Source of the DNA: Lacticaseibacillus chiayiensis
GTDB taxonomy: Bacteria; Bacillota; Bacilli; Lactobacillales; Lactobacillaceae
Direction: 5' to 3'
Assembly (NCBI RefSeq): GCF_004123795.1
Contig: NZ_MSSM01000021.1
Location: forward strand, 1-64,000
Length of the DNA: 64,000 bases
Shown here: positions 9,391 through 17,858 of the stretch, piece after piece
How the letters are laid out: each line of letters starts with the position of its first letter
Position numbering within the stretch: position 1 is the stretch's first letter
Program-made: the position numbers and the translations under genes
The notes under the pieces: model-generated
Told to the model about the DNA's origin: nothing
The model's input: the letters and a program-made list of their open reading frames with translations, nothing else
Databases searched by the model: none

Positions 9391-10359
9391 ATGAAAACGA
9401 AGCAAGAGCGCATTTTTTCCTCCAAGACTCTCACGTATTTTCTGCAACTCGCAGAAACAATGAACTACACCCAGTCTGCTCAGCTGTTAGGCATTACGCA
9501 ACCGGCATTGACGCAGCAAATCAAGAAGTTGGAGCGGACAGTGGGGGCGCCGCTGTTCTATTCTGTCGGGAAAAAACTGCATTTGTCGGATGCTGGTCGG
9601 ACGATGTTGAAGGCAACTCACGAAATCTATGAGATCCTGAATCAGACGACTGACGAGATTCAGCAAAGTACCAGCGCAACTGTGGGTAAGATTAACATTG
9701 GGTTGTTGAGTTCGATTGAAGATAGTGCTTTTAACGCTTTCATTGCCCATTACTATGATTTGAATCCCGAAGTTGAAATTACTTTGCGGATGATGACCCG
9801 CCACGAAATATGGGAAGCACTCGAAAACAATCAAGTTGATTTGGCAATTATGAATTTGCCTGACGAAACGATCAAGAACTGGAAACCATACGCCAGCAAG
9901 AAGATTCTCGATGAGCAATTGCTGTTTTTGCATCACGACGATTCGTTGGCAAACCGTAAGCGCCTTCATTTTAAAGATACGCTTGCTGAACCATGGGTTA
10001 CTTATCCGGATGATTACTTCCTAGGGCAGATGCTTCACGAAGCTTACAAGAATCAGATGGTTGATTTTCCACATGTGGTGGCTCATTTTACCACGCCATA
10101 TCAACTCACACAGTTTGTTAATCACACCGGTGTGAACACTGCTTTGCCGACGAGTTTCGTGGTGGCACATACCGATCAAATCAAGGCCCACGCCGTTTCA
10201 TTCGAACCAGCCATTCGCTTTGAGACCTCGTTCGTTTATCGCAAAGAAAAGGCTGATATTCCGCGGATTGCCAATTTTTTTGAGACGTTTGACACCTATC
10301 TGGCAGAAAAAGATTATCTGTCGCGGGTCGGCGAAAACAGTGGTAAGATTGAAAGGTAA
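9391..10359 (+). CDS. LysR-family transcriptional regulator
   Basis: The 322-residue protein has the LysR winged helix-turn-helix at its N terminus (MNYTQSAQLLGITQPALTQ, then IKKLERTVGAPLFY) and a C-terminal effector-binding domain. ATG at 9391 follows GAAAGGGAAG. A perfect 12-bp palindrome TATAAATTTATA (9359-9370) just upstream is a candidate self-regulatory site but is so AT-rich that it may only be promoter. The target and inducer cannot be read from the sequence: the neighbours are pflA and ppaC, both on the same strand, and there is no divergent gene as is usual for LysR targets. Confidence 0.88.
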   Translation: MKTKQERIFSSKTLTYFLQLAETMNYTQSAQLLGITQPALTQQIKKLERTVGAPLFYSVGKKLHLSDAGRTMLKATHEIYEILNQTTDEIQQSTSATVGKINIGLLSSIEDSAFNAFIAHYYDLNPEVEITLRMMTRHEIWEALENNQVDLAIMNLPDETIKNWKPYASKKILDEQLLFLHHDDSLANRKRLHFKDTLAEPWVTYPDDYFLGQMLHEAYKNQMVDFPHVVAHFTTPYQLTQFVNHTGVNTALPTSFVVAHTDQIKAHAVSFEPAIRFETSFVYRKEKADIPRIANFFETFDTYLAEKDYLSRVGENSGKIER

Positions 10360-10387
10360 ATATTGAGCTGAGGAGCGATCGATTAAT

Positions 10388-11320
10388 ATGACGACTTTGA
10401 TTTTTGGACATCAAAACCCAGATACGGATGCGATTACCAGTGCCATGAGCTGGGCCGAGTTTCAAAAGCAGGCTGGCAACACAGATGTTGAAGCAGTAGC
10501 ACTCGGCGAACCGAATGACGAGACCAAGTTTGTTTTGGATCATTTCAAGGCGCAAGCACCGCGAGTTATTAAAACTGCAGCAAATGAAACCAACACTGTG
10601 ATGCTGGTAGATCATAACGAATTTCAGCAGAGTGTAGCTGATATCGAAGACGTGCAGATTGCGTCAGTGGTTGACCATCACCGAATTGCAAATTTCCACA
10701 CGGCGGCACCACTGTTCTATCGGGCAGAACCGGTCGGCAGCACGAACACCGTGATCTTCGAACTGTTTCAGGAACACGGCTACACAATCTCACCGAAATT
10801 AGCCGGTCTGATGGCGTCAGGACTGATTTCCGACACCTTGTTGCTGAAATCGCCAACCGCAACGGACAAGGATAAAAAGATTCTTCCTGAAATGGCCAAA
10901 ATTGCTGGAATTGATTTGCAATCTTACGGCCTCGCCATGCTGAAGGCGGGTACCAACTTAGCTGCTAAGTCCGATATGGATATTATTGAAGGCGACGCCA
11001 AGAGCTTCACAATGGGTGGTAAGTCGATCCGTATCGGCCAGGTCAATACCGTTGATCTGAATGATATTTACGCGCGTCAGGACGAACTGTTAAACGCCAT
11101 GACCGAGGAAGCACGGGCAAAGGGATATGATGACTTCCTGCTGATTGCGACAGACATTTTAAACAGTAATTCTACTGGTTTTGCTGTTGGTGCCGACCGC
11201 GATAAAGTGGCGGCAGCCTTTAACGAGAAGTTTGATGCGAACGCCCGTTTGGCATTGCCGGGCGTCGTTTCACGTAAGAAGCAAGTTGTACCGCCGATGC
11301 AAAAAGTATTTGAAGGTTAA
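10388..11320 (+). CDS. ppaC: Manganese-dependent inorganic pyrophosphatase (DHH family)
   Basis: This cytosolic family II pyrophosphatase hydrolyses pyrophosphate to phosphate and pulls biosynthetic reactions forward. The 310-residue protein has the family metal motifs GHQNPDTD at residues 7-14, VDHNEF, and the DHH signature in VVDHHRIANF, followed by the GSTNT segment and a C-terminal DHHA2-type domain with SRKKQVVPPM near the end. ATG at 10388 has GAGGAG 12 bases upstream, a rather long spacing. It is the last gene before the 1-kb gene-free region that holds the dif-like site. Confidence 0.95.
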   Translation: MTTLIFGHQNPDTDAITSAMSWAEFQKQAGNTDVEAVALGEPNDETKFVLDHFKAQAPRVIKTAANETNTVMLVDHNEFQQSVADIEDVQIASVVDHHRIANFHTAAPLFYRAEPVGSTNTVIFELFQEHGYTISPKLAGLMASGLISDTLLLKSPTATDKDKKILPEMAKIAGIDLQSYGLAMLKAGTNLAAKSDMDIIEGDAKSFTMGGKSIRIGQVNTVDLNDIYARQDELLNAMTEEARAKGYDDFLLIATDILNSNSTGFAVGADRDKVAAAFNEKFDANARLALPGVVSRKKQVVPPMQKVFEG

Positions 11321-11350
11321 TTTGTCGAGTTTTATGAATTTCATTTGATT

Positions 11351-11386
11351 AAATCGCAGCTAGACATTCTGGTTGCGATTTTTTGT
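11351..11386 (+). terminator. Terminator after ppaC
   Basis: AAATCGCA (11351-11358) pairs with TGCGATTT (11374-11381), followed by TTTTG. It is 30 bases past the ppaC stop. Confidence 0.8.
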
Positions 11387-11669
11387 ATTGTCAAAGCCAA
11401 TCAGGATGGTGGCGAAGCTTTGAAGGCAAACAGAGCGACTGGGTTCAATCGAAAACTTATGATCTGGTGCCAGAAATAACGATGAGGCATGCCGCGAATC
11501 GTAAATTTCTTGCTGTTCGAAATTTGATGTAAATTCGATTGAACGTGAGCGCGCATGGAATTTCTGTTGGGGTCAATTGAGCAGATATTATGCGCACACG
11601 AGATTGTATGGATTTGCAGAAATCGATTTAGACTTCTGGAAAATCTGCTGAATTAACAATCTACGCACT

Positions 11670-11697
11670 ACTTCGTATAATATATATTATGTAAACT
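11670..11697 (+). other. dif: Chromosomal dif-like site (Xer recombination site)
   Basis: The 28 bases consist of an 11-bp left arm ACTTCGTATAA, a 6-bp centre TATATA, and an 11-bp right arm TTATGTAAACT. From memory this differs from the Bacillus subtilis dif site at only two positions, both in the left (XerC) arm; the right (XerD) arm and centre are the same. The location fits: the surrounding 960 bases contain no gene, gene orientation switches here from mostly + to mostly -, and a Xer-type recombinase gene starts 655 bases downstream. The role would be to resolve chromosome dimers at the end of replication. I did not verify function or genome-wide uniqueness. Confidence 0.85.
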
Positions 11698-12280
11698 AGA
11701 ATGGAGATTTACGATTGTACTTTTTAAGGGATTCTTTTGCAATAACAATTTCATGCGTGCACTCCCCCACTCAGGCATGCAGTCGATTTTGCTGAGTTGG
11801 TACTGATATGAGTTTGAGGTTGCGACAAACGGCAATTAGGTTCATTGGTTGACCAGCAACACAATTAATTTGGTGTTTTGCTTAAAAACCAGTCGCAATC
11901 CGATCATATACGGATTTTGCTAAATTTTCGGCCAATTAACAAATTCAAAAAGAATTGCTCATTTTGAATGGCCAGGCTTTATTTGACGAATTGCTGAAGT
12001 TTGTGACGATATTTCAACAAACCGTTTATCATCACTGAAATGGTGGCTGTAAGCAAATGATTGTCGTCCCCAATTTGGAAATGACAATGGCGGGATCTTG
12101 CACATGTTGAAAATCGCTCGGTAGCGCATTAAAAACAGTGCGATGCATTGATAGAATTTGCCAGTCTTATCCGGGTATCGCCGTTTACCTTTGGATAAAG
12201 CTAAAACTTTATTCAATGCATCCGTGACTCTTTTTTTCCAGATAATCCGCGACAGATCAAGACTTTTTCAACAATTTTCC

Positions 12281-12310
12281 TCGTCAAAGGCCGCCTTTTT
12301 CGCGTATACT
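12281..12310 (+). promoter_or_regulatory. Weak candidate promoter of the xerS-like gene
   Basis: TCGTCA (12281-12286) and TATACT (12305-12310), spaced 18 bases, lie 42 bases before the TTG start. The -35 is poor. The ribosome site CGAGGTGATG lies directly before the start codon. Confidence 0.35.
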
Positions 12311-12351
12311 AACATTATCCAAAAGAAAACATACGTTCGAGGTGATGCTGT

Positions 12352-13476
12352 TTGTCGACCCAGAATTATCCAAAATTGATCCACGCTATGCTGCCTTCCC
12401 TGCCCGACTATATTCAAGACTATTATCACAGCCAAAAAGCGATTCCGATTGCCGACTCTACCCTTTACCAGTATCTGCATTTTTATCAGGAATTTCTTGA
12501 TTGGCTGATCGCTAGCCGCGTGACATCGGCTTCTTCCCCGCAATCTGTGCCACTGGAAACGTTGGAACACCTTTCCTTACGCGATGCTCAGGCCTTTGTA
12601 GCTTTTTTGCTTGAGCGGCCTTCCAAAACACATCCTAATAAACGCATGACGCGGCGCAGTGTTGCCTTGCGTTTGGTTGGCATCAAGGCACTTTATCGGT
12701 TTTTGACCGAAGAAAGCGAACCGCATGCAGATGGCGAACCGTACTTTTACCGCAATGTTTGGAATAAGGTTAAATTGAAGACGCACACTGAGACGACGGC
12801 CTACCGGAATCACAAGTTGCAGGAAATGCTGTTTGTGGATGGTGAAGATGCCAAGTTTTTGCATTGGCTTGACCAGCTTTATGCAGCGCAACTGCCTTCA
12901 AAACAGCGGGCTTATTTTGAGGCTGCTAAACAGCGGAATCTGGCCATCATTGCTTTGCTGTTTGGATCCGGTGTCCGCGTAAGTGAGCTGGTTAATATGA
13001 ATTTGGAAGACCTGAACATGGATCGGCACACGGTACAGGTTGTGCGCAAAGGTAATTTTCAGGATCGGGTTAATTTTGCTGATTGGATTGACTCGTATCT
13101 CACCGCTTATTTACAACAACGTTCGGCCATTATTGGCTATCAAAAGCCGACCTCACCGTTGTTTGTGACCCAAGTCGGGCAAACGGTGAAGCGGATTCGC
13201 CAAAATACAATTGAAGCCTTTTTCAAGCGTTACACGACTGCTTATGGCCGTCCATCGACACCGCATAAAGCGCGCCATACGTTGGGAACAAATATTTACA
13301 CGGTGACCAAAGATGTTCAGCAAGTGGCTGATCAACTTGGTCAGACAACCACTAGTGCCACGGATCTTTACATTAATCTTAGCGATAAACGCGGGAAAGC
13401 TGCACTGCGGGAGGTGTCTGAAACGGCAGCCAGGGCATTGGATCGGCACACACAACGACGTACCGATAACTTATGA
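12352..13476 (+). CDS. xerS: XerS-like tyrosine recombinase next to dif
   Basis: The product (374 residues) resembles the XerS group, the single-protein Xer system of streptococci and lactococci, more than XerC or XerD: it has the extended N-terminal SAM-like domain and the GEPYFYRNVWNKV segment. Catalytic residues visible are R209 (GSGVRVSEL), K233 (VRKGN), H305 and R308 (HKARHTLG) and nucleophile Y340 (SATDLY). The position usually held by His or Trp in LGH is Q331 (QLGQTTTSATDLY). TTG at 12352 is the start, behind GAGGTGATG. The gene begins 655 bases from the dif-like site, so dimer resolution is the likely role; a different recombination function remains possible. Confidence 0.85.
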   Translation: MSTQNYPKLIHAMLPSLPDYIQDYYHSQKAIPIADSTLYQYLHFYQEFLDWLIASRVTSASSPQSVPLETLEHLSLRDAQAFVAFLLERPSKTHPNKRMTRRSVALRLVGIKALYRFLTEESEPHADGEPYFYRNVWNKVKLKTHTETTAYRNHKLQEMLFVDGEDAKFLHWLDQLYAAQLPSKQRAYFEAAKQRNLAIIALLFGSGVRVSELVNMNLEDLNMDRHTVQVVRKGNFQDRVNFADWIDSYLTAYLQQRSAIIGYQKPTSPLFVTQVGQTVKRIRQNTIEAFFKRYTTAYGRPSTPHKARHTLGTNIYTVTKDVQQVADQLGQTTTSATDLYINLSDKRGKAALREVSETAARALDRHTQRRTDNL

Positions 13477-13572
13477 ACCGGAAACTAGCTGCCCCGGGCC
13501 TTATTCAAGTGTTTTGGCCCGGACAGGCTTATACTTAAGACAGTTATGTGACACAGAAAGGCGGGGTTTATT

Positions 13573-13926
13573 GTGTTGGATGTTAAGGATTCAGTGAATC
13601 GGTTGGCGTGGACGACCGAGCACCATTTTCTGCATATTCAGGCGCGGCATGATTTCATGCGGGCTTGGGCGGTTCAATTTGAAATGGCGTATACGGATTT
13701 TCGAGTCATTCAGATGGCGCTACAGCTTGGCGGCGAGCAATACCACGATCTGTTGAAGCGGTTTGCCGCGGCCTATGAAGCCGTTTATCCCTTTGAATAT
13801 GCGTTTGCGGCAGGTGGTCTTGCCGGGTTTGATGAGCAGTTTGCCGATAAAATGGCTGATTACCAAACTGCTGAACAAAACCTGCTTAAGCTGATTGCCG
13901 AGATCAAGGCGCTGCAACCAGCCTGA
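13573..13926 (+). CDS. Conserved-looking small protein of unknown function
   Basis: I do not recognise this 117-residue product. It has no signal peptide or membrane segment, is rich in Ala, Phe, Tyr and Gln, and looks entirely helical (for example MRAWAVQFEMAYTDFRVIQM and QYHDLLKRFAAAYEAVYPFE). GTG at 13573 follows AAAGGCGGGG. It lies 97 bases behind the XerS-like gene on the same strand; a CCGGGCC (13494-13500) / GGCCCGG (13516-13522) hairpin without a T-run occupies part of that gap. A strong bidirectional terminator follows. Co-expression with the recombinase is possible but unproven. Confidence 0.65.
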   Translation: MLDVKDSVNRLAWTTEHHFLHIQARHDFMRAWAVQFEMAYTDFRVIQMALQLGGEQYHDLLKRFAAAYEAVYPFEYAFAAGGLAGFDEQFADKMADYQTAEQNLLKLIAEIKALQPA

Positions 13927-13943
13927 AACGTGATCAAAAAAAT

Positions 13944-13996
13944 GCCGCTTCTGATCTAGTCGTTACCAAATGAACGACTGTCAGAAGCGGCACTTT
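13944..13996. terminator. Bidirectional terminator between the small + strand gene and the bce-like operon
   Basis: GCCGCTTCTGA (13944-13954) pairs with TCAGAAGCGGC (13981-13991), extended by an inner AGTCGTT / AACGACT stem. It is flanked by A residues on the left and T residues on the right, so it can serve both converging transcripts. Confidence 0.92.
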
Positions 13997-14054
13997 TTAA
14001 TGGACATGAAACGTCGGGGATTGCGGCAGCATTTTTGCTAAGTCGGCAGTCCCC

Positions 14055-16039
14055 TTACCTACGACTGCTTGGTTGGCGGCGGGAAACGATGTGGTAATAA
14101 ACGTTGCCAGTCAAACGATACATGAGTACGTAGATCACGGCGAAGATGGCTAACGTGATGAGTGAGACAGTTAAGAAAAACTGCCAGTCCGGCAAACCGA
14201 ATAACATCATGATGCGCTGGACGAAGGTAAAGCAAAGCCAACATGCATCGCGGCGACGACTAACGGCAGATAAAACAACATCAGCAGTTGGCTGTTGATG
14301 GTTGCCCGTACCTCGCGCAGACTTAGCCCGACCCGTTGCAGAATGGTATAGCGGCGTTCATCGGCATACCCTTCTGCCAGTTGCTTGTAGTAAAGAATGA
14401 GCAATGTGGCCAAGATGAATGTGGCGCTGAAGACGATGCCGAGAAACAGGAAACTGCTCATCATGCTGGCGGTGTCGTCATAGTTAACGGCTCGAGACTG
14501 AACAGTGTCAGGAAGTGCGATGCCGCTTTTATTTAAATCTTGATAAAGCTTGACTTGATTAGCATGACTGCCACTTAACATCACATCCTGATTTGTGGTC
14601 ACGCTTGATTTAAGTTCAGCGGACGATTTATTAGGATACAGGTGGTGCAACGCGTCAAGCATTTGCGTCTCGGATGGGAAAGCAACGAAAAGATTGGGAA
14701 TAAACGTTTTAGGCGCATTTGCAAAGTTTGTAGCCCGTATCGCTACGTGAAAGGTTTGACCACCAATTTTCAAAGTCTTGCCGGCATAGTGATTGGACGT
14801 ATAAATCAAAATGTTGTTGCCGGTAAGCGCTCGATGCTCGCCAGTGTATTGATTATAACTGTCAATTGTCATTAACTGGACGCTGCGGGCATTGTCAAAG
14901 CCAAAGGGACCGCTGATAGTATTTTGCGAATTCAATCGATCCTTTTTCAACAGCGCCAAGGTACTTGATGGTCCGGTGAATGTCCGGATTGAACGGACAC
15001 GGACGTGATGTATCTTAGCTAGTTCTGTGACGCGGCTGGCAGCGGCTTGGTGATTTGCTTTGACTGAATAAGACAAATCCACCGGTGTTTGTTGGTCAAC
15101 AATTTCGTTGATGCCAAAGAAAAGCGTGGCGGTGGTTGCCAGCGTGATTAACGTCATGGTGACCAAAATTGCAATGGAGGCTAAGCCAGCGCCGTTTTGC
15201 TGCATGCGATATAGGAGGTTAGAGACATTAATAAAATGCTTTGGTTTGTAGTAGTAGTTCTGGCGGTTGCGCAACCATTTTAAGATGAAAACCGATCCGG
15301 AAGTAAATAAGCCGTAAGTTCCTGCGATGACGAAAACAACGGCAAAGAAAAACATGCTCATGGCCTCAAGCGGATTGGTAATGACCACAGCCAAGGTATA
15401 GCCAGCGATTAGGCAGCCGACACTGATGATCAACGTCAACCAGGCAACTTTGGGTTCTCGCTCACCAGCGCTTTGTTCACGGACAATGTCGATTGGCTGC
15501 TTGCGGATTAGCCAGATCTCATCAATAAACATGAGGATGATGAAAAGACTGATGGTAATGATACCGGCAATACTGAAGGCTTGCTGGCTCAAGCCAAACT
15601 CAAGGTGATGATTGACATGAAGTGCCTTGGCGAGTGTCAGATAGCTAATGCGAGAAAGCACCGTACCCAAAAGACCGCCCAGTAACAACGTGGTCAACAG
15701 GAGCAGTAACTTTTCAATGGCCATCATTTTGCTTAGCTCGCCTTTTCCAAAGCCGATGATGTTATATAAACCCAGCTGCTGAATACGTTGCTTGCGGAGA
15801 AAATTGTTGGCATAGATCACCAGGATGACGGAAATAATAGCCGTCGTGACGCTCCCGAACATGAATAAAGATCTGCCCGCTGCAGCACCGAATTGGCTGA
15901 AGAGAACATCACTGCTGGTGTAGGCATTCAGCATAATCAGGTTAATGGCCATCAAAAAACTGGTAGTCATGACAAATGGCACAAACAACCGACGATCGGC
16001 TTTAAGGTTAGTGGCGGCCAGTTTGAAATAGAATTTCAT
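14055..16039 (-). pseudogene. BceB-type ABC transporter permease, frameshifted near the C terminus
   Basis: BceB-like permeases pair with a BceA ATPase to remove or sense peptide antibiotics that bind lipid II-cycle intermediates. The frame from ATG 16039 shows FtsX-type membrane spans and a large extracellular domain between spans 7 and 8, as in the family, but after LPLVVAAMHVGFALP it runs into a stop at 14207. The -1 frame continues as FVQRIMMLFGLPDWQFFLTV and ends RLTGNVYYHIVSRRQ, stop at 14055. Restoring one base in the AAA run at 14229-14231 (+ strand) gives 661 residues, the normal length. The last membrane span is therefore lost as read. No canonical slippery heptamer is visible. The start overlaps the ATPase stop (ATGA). 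Confidence 0.85.
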
Positions 16040-16806
16040 TGACCTTCGCCTTCCTTCGTCAGCATGGCTGTCATCGTCTCACTGATCCGGGTCAAAAAGT
16101 CTGGCTGGTTAAGCTCGCCACGATAAAGTTGGTGAAAGATTTGGCCATCACGGATAAAAAGAACGCGTTGACTGTGGCTGGCGGCAACGGCACTATGCGT
16201 CACCATAAGAATAGTTTGCTGGCTCTGTGCGTTTACATCTGTCAGTAAATCTAGAAGTTCACTTGACGTTTTGGAATCAAGCGCGCCGGTTGGTTCGTCA
16301 GCCAGCAGAATTTCCGGTTCGGTAATCATAGCCCGAGCGGCAGCGACTCGTTGTTGCTGGCCGCCAGAGAGTTCGTAAGGATATTTTTGCAAAAGGTCAC
16401 TGATGCCTAACCGCGGTGCAAGTTTGGCTAGGCGATTTTTCATGATCGCCAGCGGCTTTTTTGCCAGAACCAACGGCAGGAAGATGTTGTCCTGTACGTT
16501 AAATGTGTCAAGCAAGTCAAAATCCTGAAAAATAAACCCGAGATGCTCCCGCCTAAATTTGGCGCGGGCGCCTTCTTTGACTTTGCGCAAGTCCTGACCG
16601 TTGAGCGTGATTTCGCCGCCTGTGGGGTTGTCTAAGGTAGCGATCAGATTCAACAAAGTACTTTTTCCCGAACCAGATTCACCCATAATGGCGACAAATT
16701 CGCCTGATTCGACTGTAAAGCTGATATTCACCAATGCCTGAACGGGTTGGGCACCACGACTGGTATAGGTTTTTTCGACATTTTTTAATTTAAGTAACGT
16801 TGACAT
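16036..16806 (-). CDS. BceA-type ABC transporter ATP-binding protein
   Basis: This cytoplasmic ATPase (256 residues) drives the permease encoded directly downstream. Visible motifs: Walker [11 protein letters not shown]-loop IFQDFDLLD, signature [15 protein letters not shown], Walker [14 protein letters not shown], and the switch His in MVTHS. ATG at 16806 is preferred because AAAGGGGAAG precedes it; a frame extension to 16824 is not supported by a ribosome site. It is co-directional with the response regulator and kinase genes upstream (about 95 bases from the kinase stop). The gene itself looks intact, unlike both neighbours. Confidence 0.93.
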   Translation of the reverse strand: MSTLLKLKNVEKTYTSRGAQPVQALVNISFTVESGEFVAIMGESGSGKSTLLNLIATLDNPTGGEITLNGQDLRKVKEGARAKFRREHLGFIFQDFDLLDTFNVQDNIFLPLVLAKKPLAIMKNRLAKLAPRLGISDLLQKYPYELSGGQQQRVAAARAMITEPEILLADEPTGALDSKTSSELLDLLTDVNAQSQQTILMVTHSAVAASHSQRVLFIRDGQIFHQLYRGELNQPDFLTRISETMTAMLTKEGEGQ

Positions 16807-16899
16807 GTGATCTTCCCCTTTCACTAACTAGCTTAAAAGGGATGGGCCTTCAAAACTACTTACAGTCGGCTGCGGTTGCTTACAAGCTGGTAAGTTGGC

Positions 16900-17858
16900 T
16901 TACTCAGCCTGCCAGTGGGTCTGGGGAAAATGGATCGCAAACGTGCTGCCAACGCCGACTTTTGACGTCACCGTCAGTCGCAACCCTAATTTTTCAGCAA
17001 TTTGGCGGCTGAGGAATAAACCTAAGCCGCTAGCCTTTTGATTGGCGCGACCGTTGTAGCCGGAGTAACCCTGCTCGAAAATCCGCGGCAAGTCCTCCGG
17101 CAAAATGCCAATGCCTGTGTCAGCCACGCAAACAGCATCCCCTTTTGCATAAATCCGGATCGCACCGTCCGGGGTATATTTAATCGCGTTGGTTAAGAGC
17201 TGTTCGAAAATAAACCGCAGCCATTGACTATCACTGATAACGGTCGGCAGTGTTTCGACTGAGACCGTTAAGTCCTTGGCAATGAACAACTTCGCCAAGT
17301 CGCGGACCGTTTCATTGACGAGCGGTTTTAATGCGACTTTGGTTAAAACGAGGTCGGTATTCAACGTGGTCAATTTGAGATAGTTGAGCATGACCGTCAG
17401 ATAGCGGTTGATTTTGCTGATTTCCAGACGCGCATCATTAGCGTTCACCGGTTCTATCTGCAGTAACAGATCCAAGGCCGTTAACGGTGTTTTGATTTGA
17501 TGCGTCCACAGTTGCAGCGTATCTAACGTGTCCTGTTCCCGGTCGCGATAGGTATCACTGTTTTTCGCAATGCCTGTTGCAATGCTGCGATTTTTTGGTA
17601 ATAGGCGCGGCTTAAGGGATCGGTGATTTGGGTGGGATCCAGCAGTGAGACGTCTTCGTGAAGCTGCTGCCACTCGCGATTAAATCGCCATAAATCGTAA
17701 CCACCGATGACGAGTAATGGGATGAGGGCAAATAGCCACAAGTTGAAGATGACCTCAATCGAAGCATTCAGCAGCCAATTGGCCAGTAAGCCAGTCAAAA
17801 GTAAGGTGAGCAGGATGAGCCAAACCATCCAGCGTGCATGGTAATAGGCCTTAATCAT
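16900..17858 (-). pseudogene. BceS-type intramembrane-sensing histidine kinase, frameshifted
   Basis: The N-terminal part, from ATG 17858 (overlapping the regulator stop), has two membrane helices with almost no extracellular loop, as in BceS kinases, and continues to SRAYYQKIAALQQALRK. There it leaves frame; the -1 frame resumes with NSDTYRDREQDTLDTLQLW and the phospho-acceptor His in THQIKTPL, then the N, G1 (VADTGIGI) and G2 (ASGLGLFL) boxes, ending at 16900. Restoring one base in the run of five T at 17561-17565 (six A expected on the coding strand) gives 319 residues, the family length. As read, membrane and catalytic halves are separated, so no functional kinase is expected. Confidence 0.87.

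Larger units (their letters stand above)
11387..12351. other. Gene-free region around the dif-like site
   Basis: About 960 bases lack any frame with a convincing ribosome site or recognisable product. Besides the dif-like site, I see a long-range inverted repeat TTGCGAC (11820-11826) / GTCGCAA (11892-11898), a shorter one ATTCAAAA (11943-11950) / TTTTGAAT (11962-11969), and an AT-rich tract. A minus-strand frame at 11959-12216 (85 codons) has no family resemblance that I can see. The composition is consistent with a non-coding terminus region or with eroded sequence; no tRNA-like or riboswitch-like element was recognised. Confidence 0.6.

Noticed and set aside
11670-11697. Resemblance to a loxP site (ACTTCGTATAAT)
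   Set aside because: Only the left half matches loxP; the right arm TTATGTAAACT fits the Xer dif consensus instead, and no Cre-like gene is present.
11959-12216. 85-codon minus-strand frame in the dif region
   Set aside because: No ribosome site, no recognisable family, and odd composition; treated as chance.
14207-14244. Programmed -1 frameshift in the bceB-like gene
   Set aside because: No X-XXY-YYZ slippery heptamer or downstream structure is evident at 14229; a one-base deletion explains it more simply.
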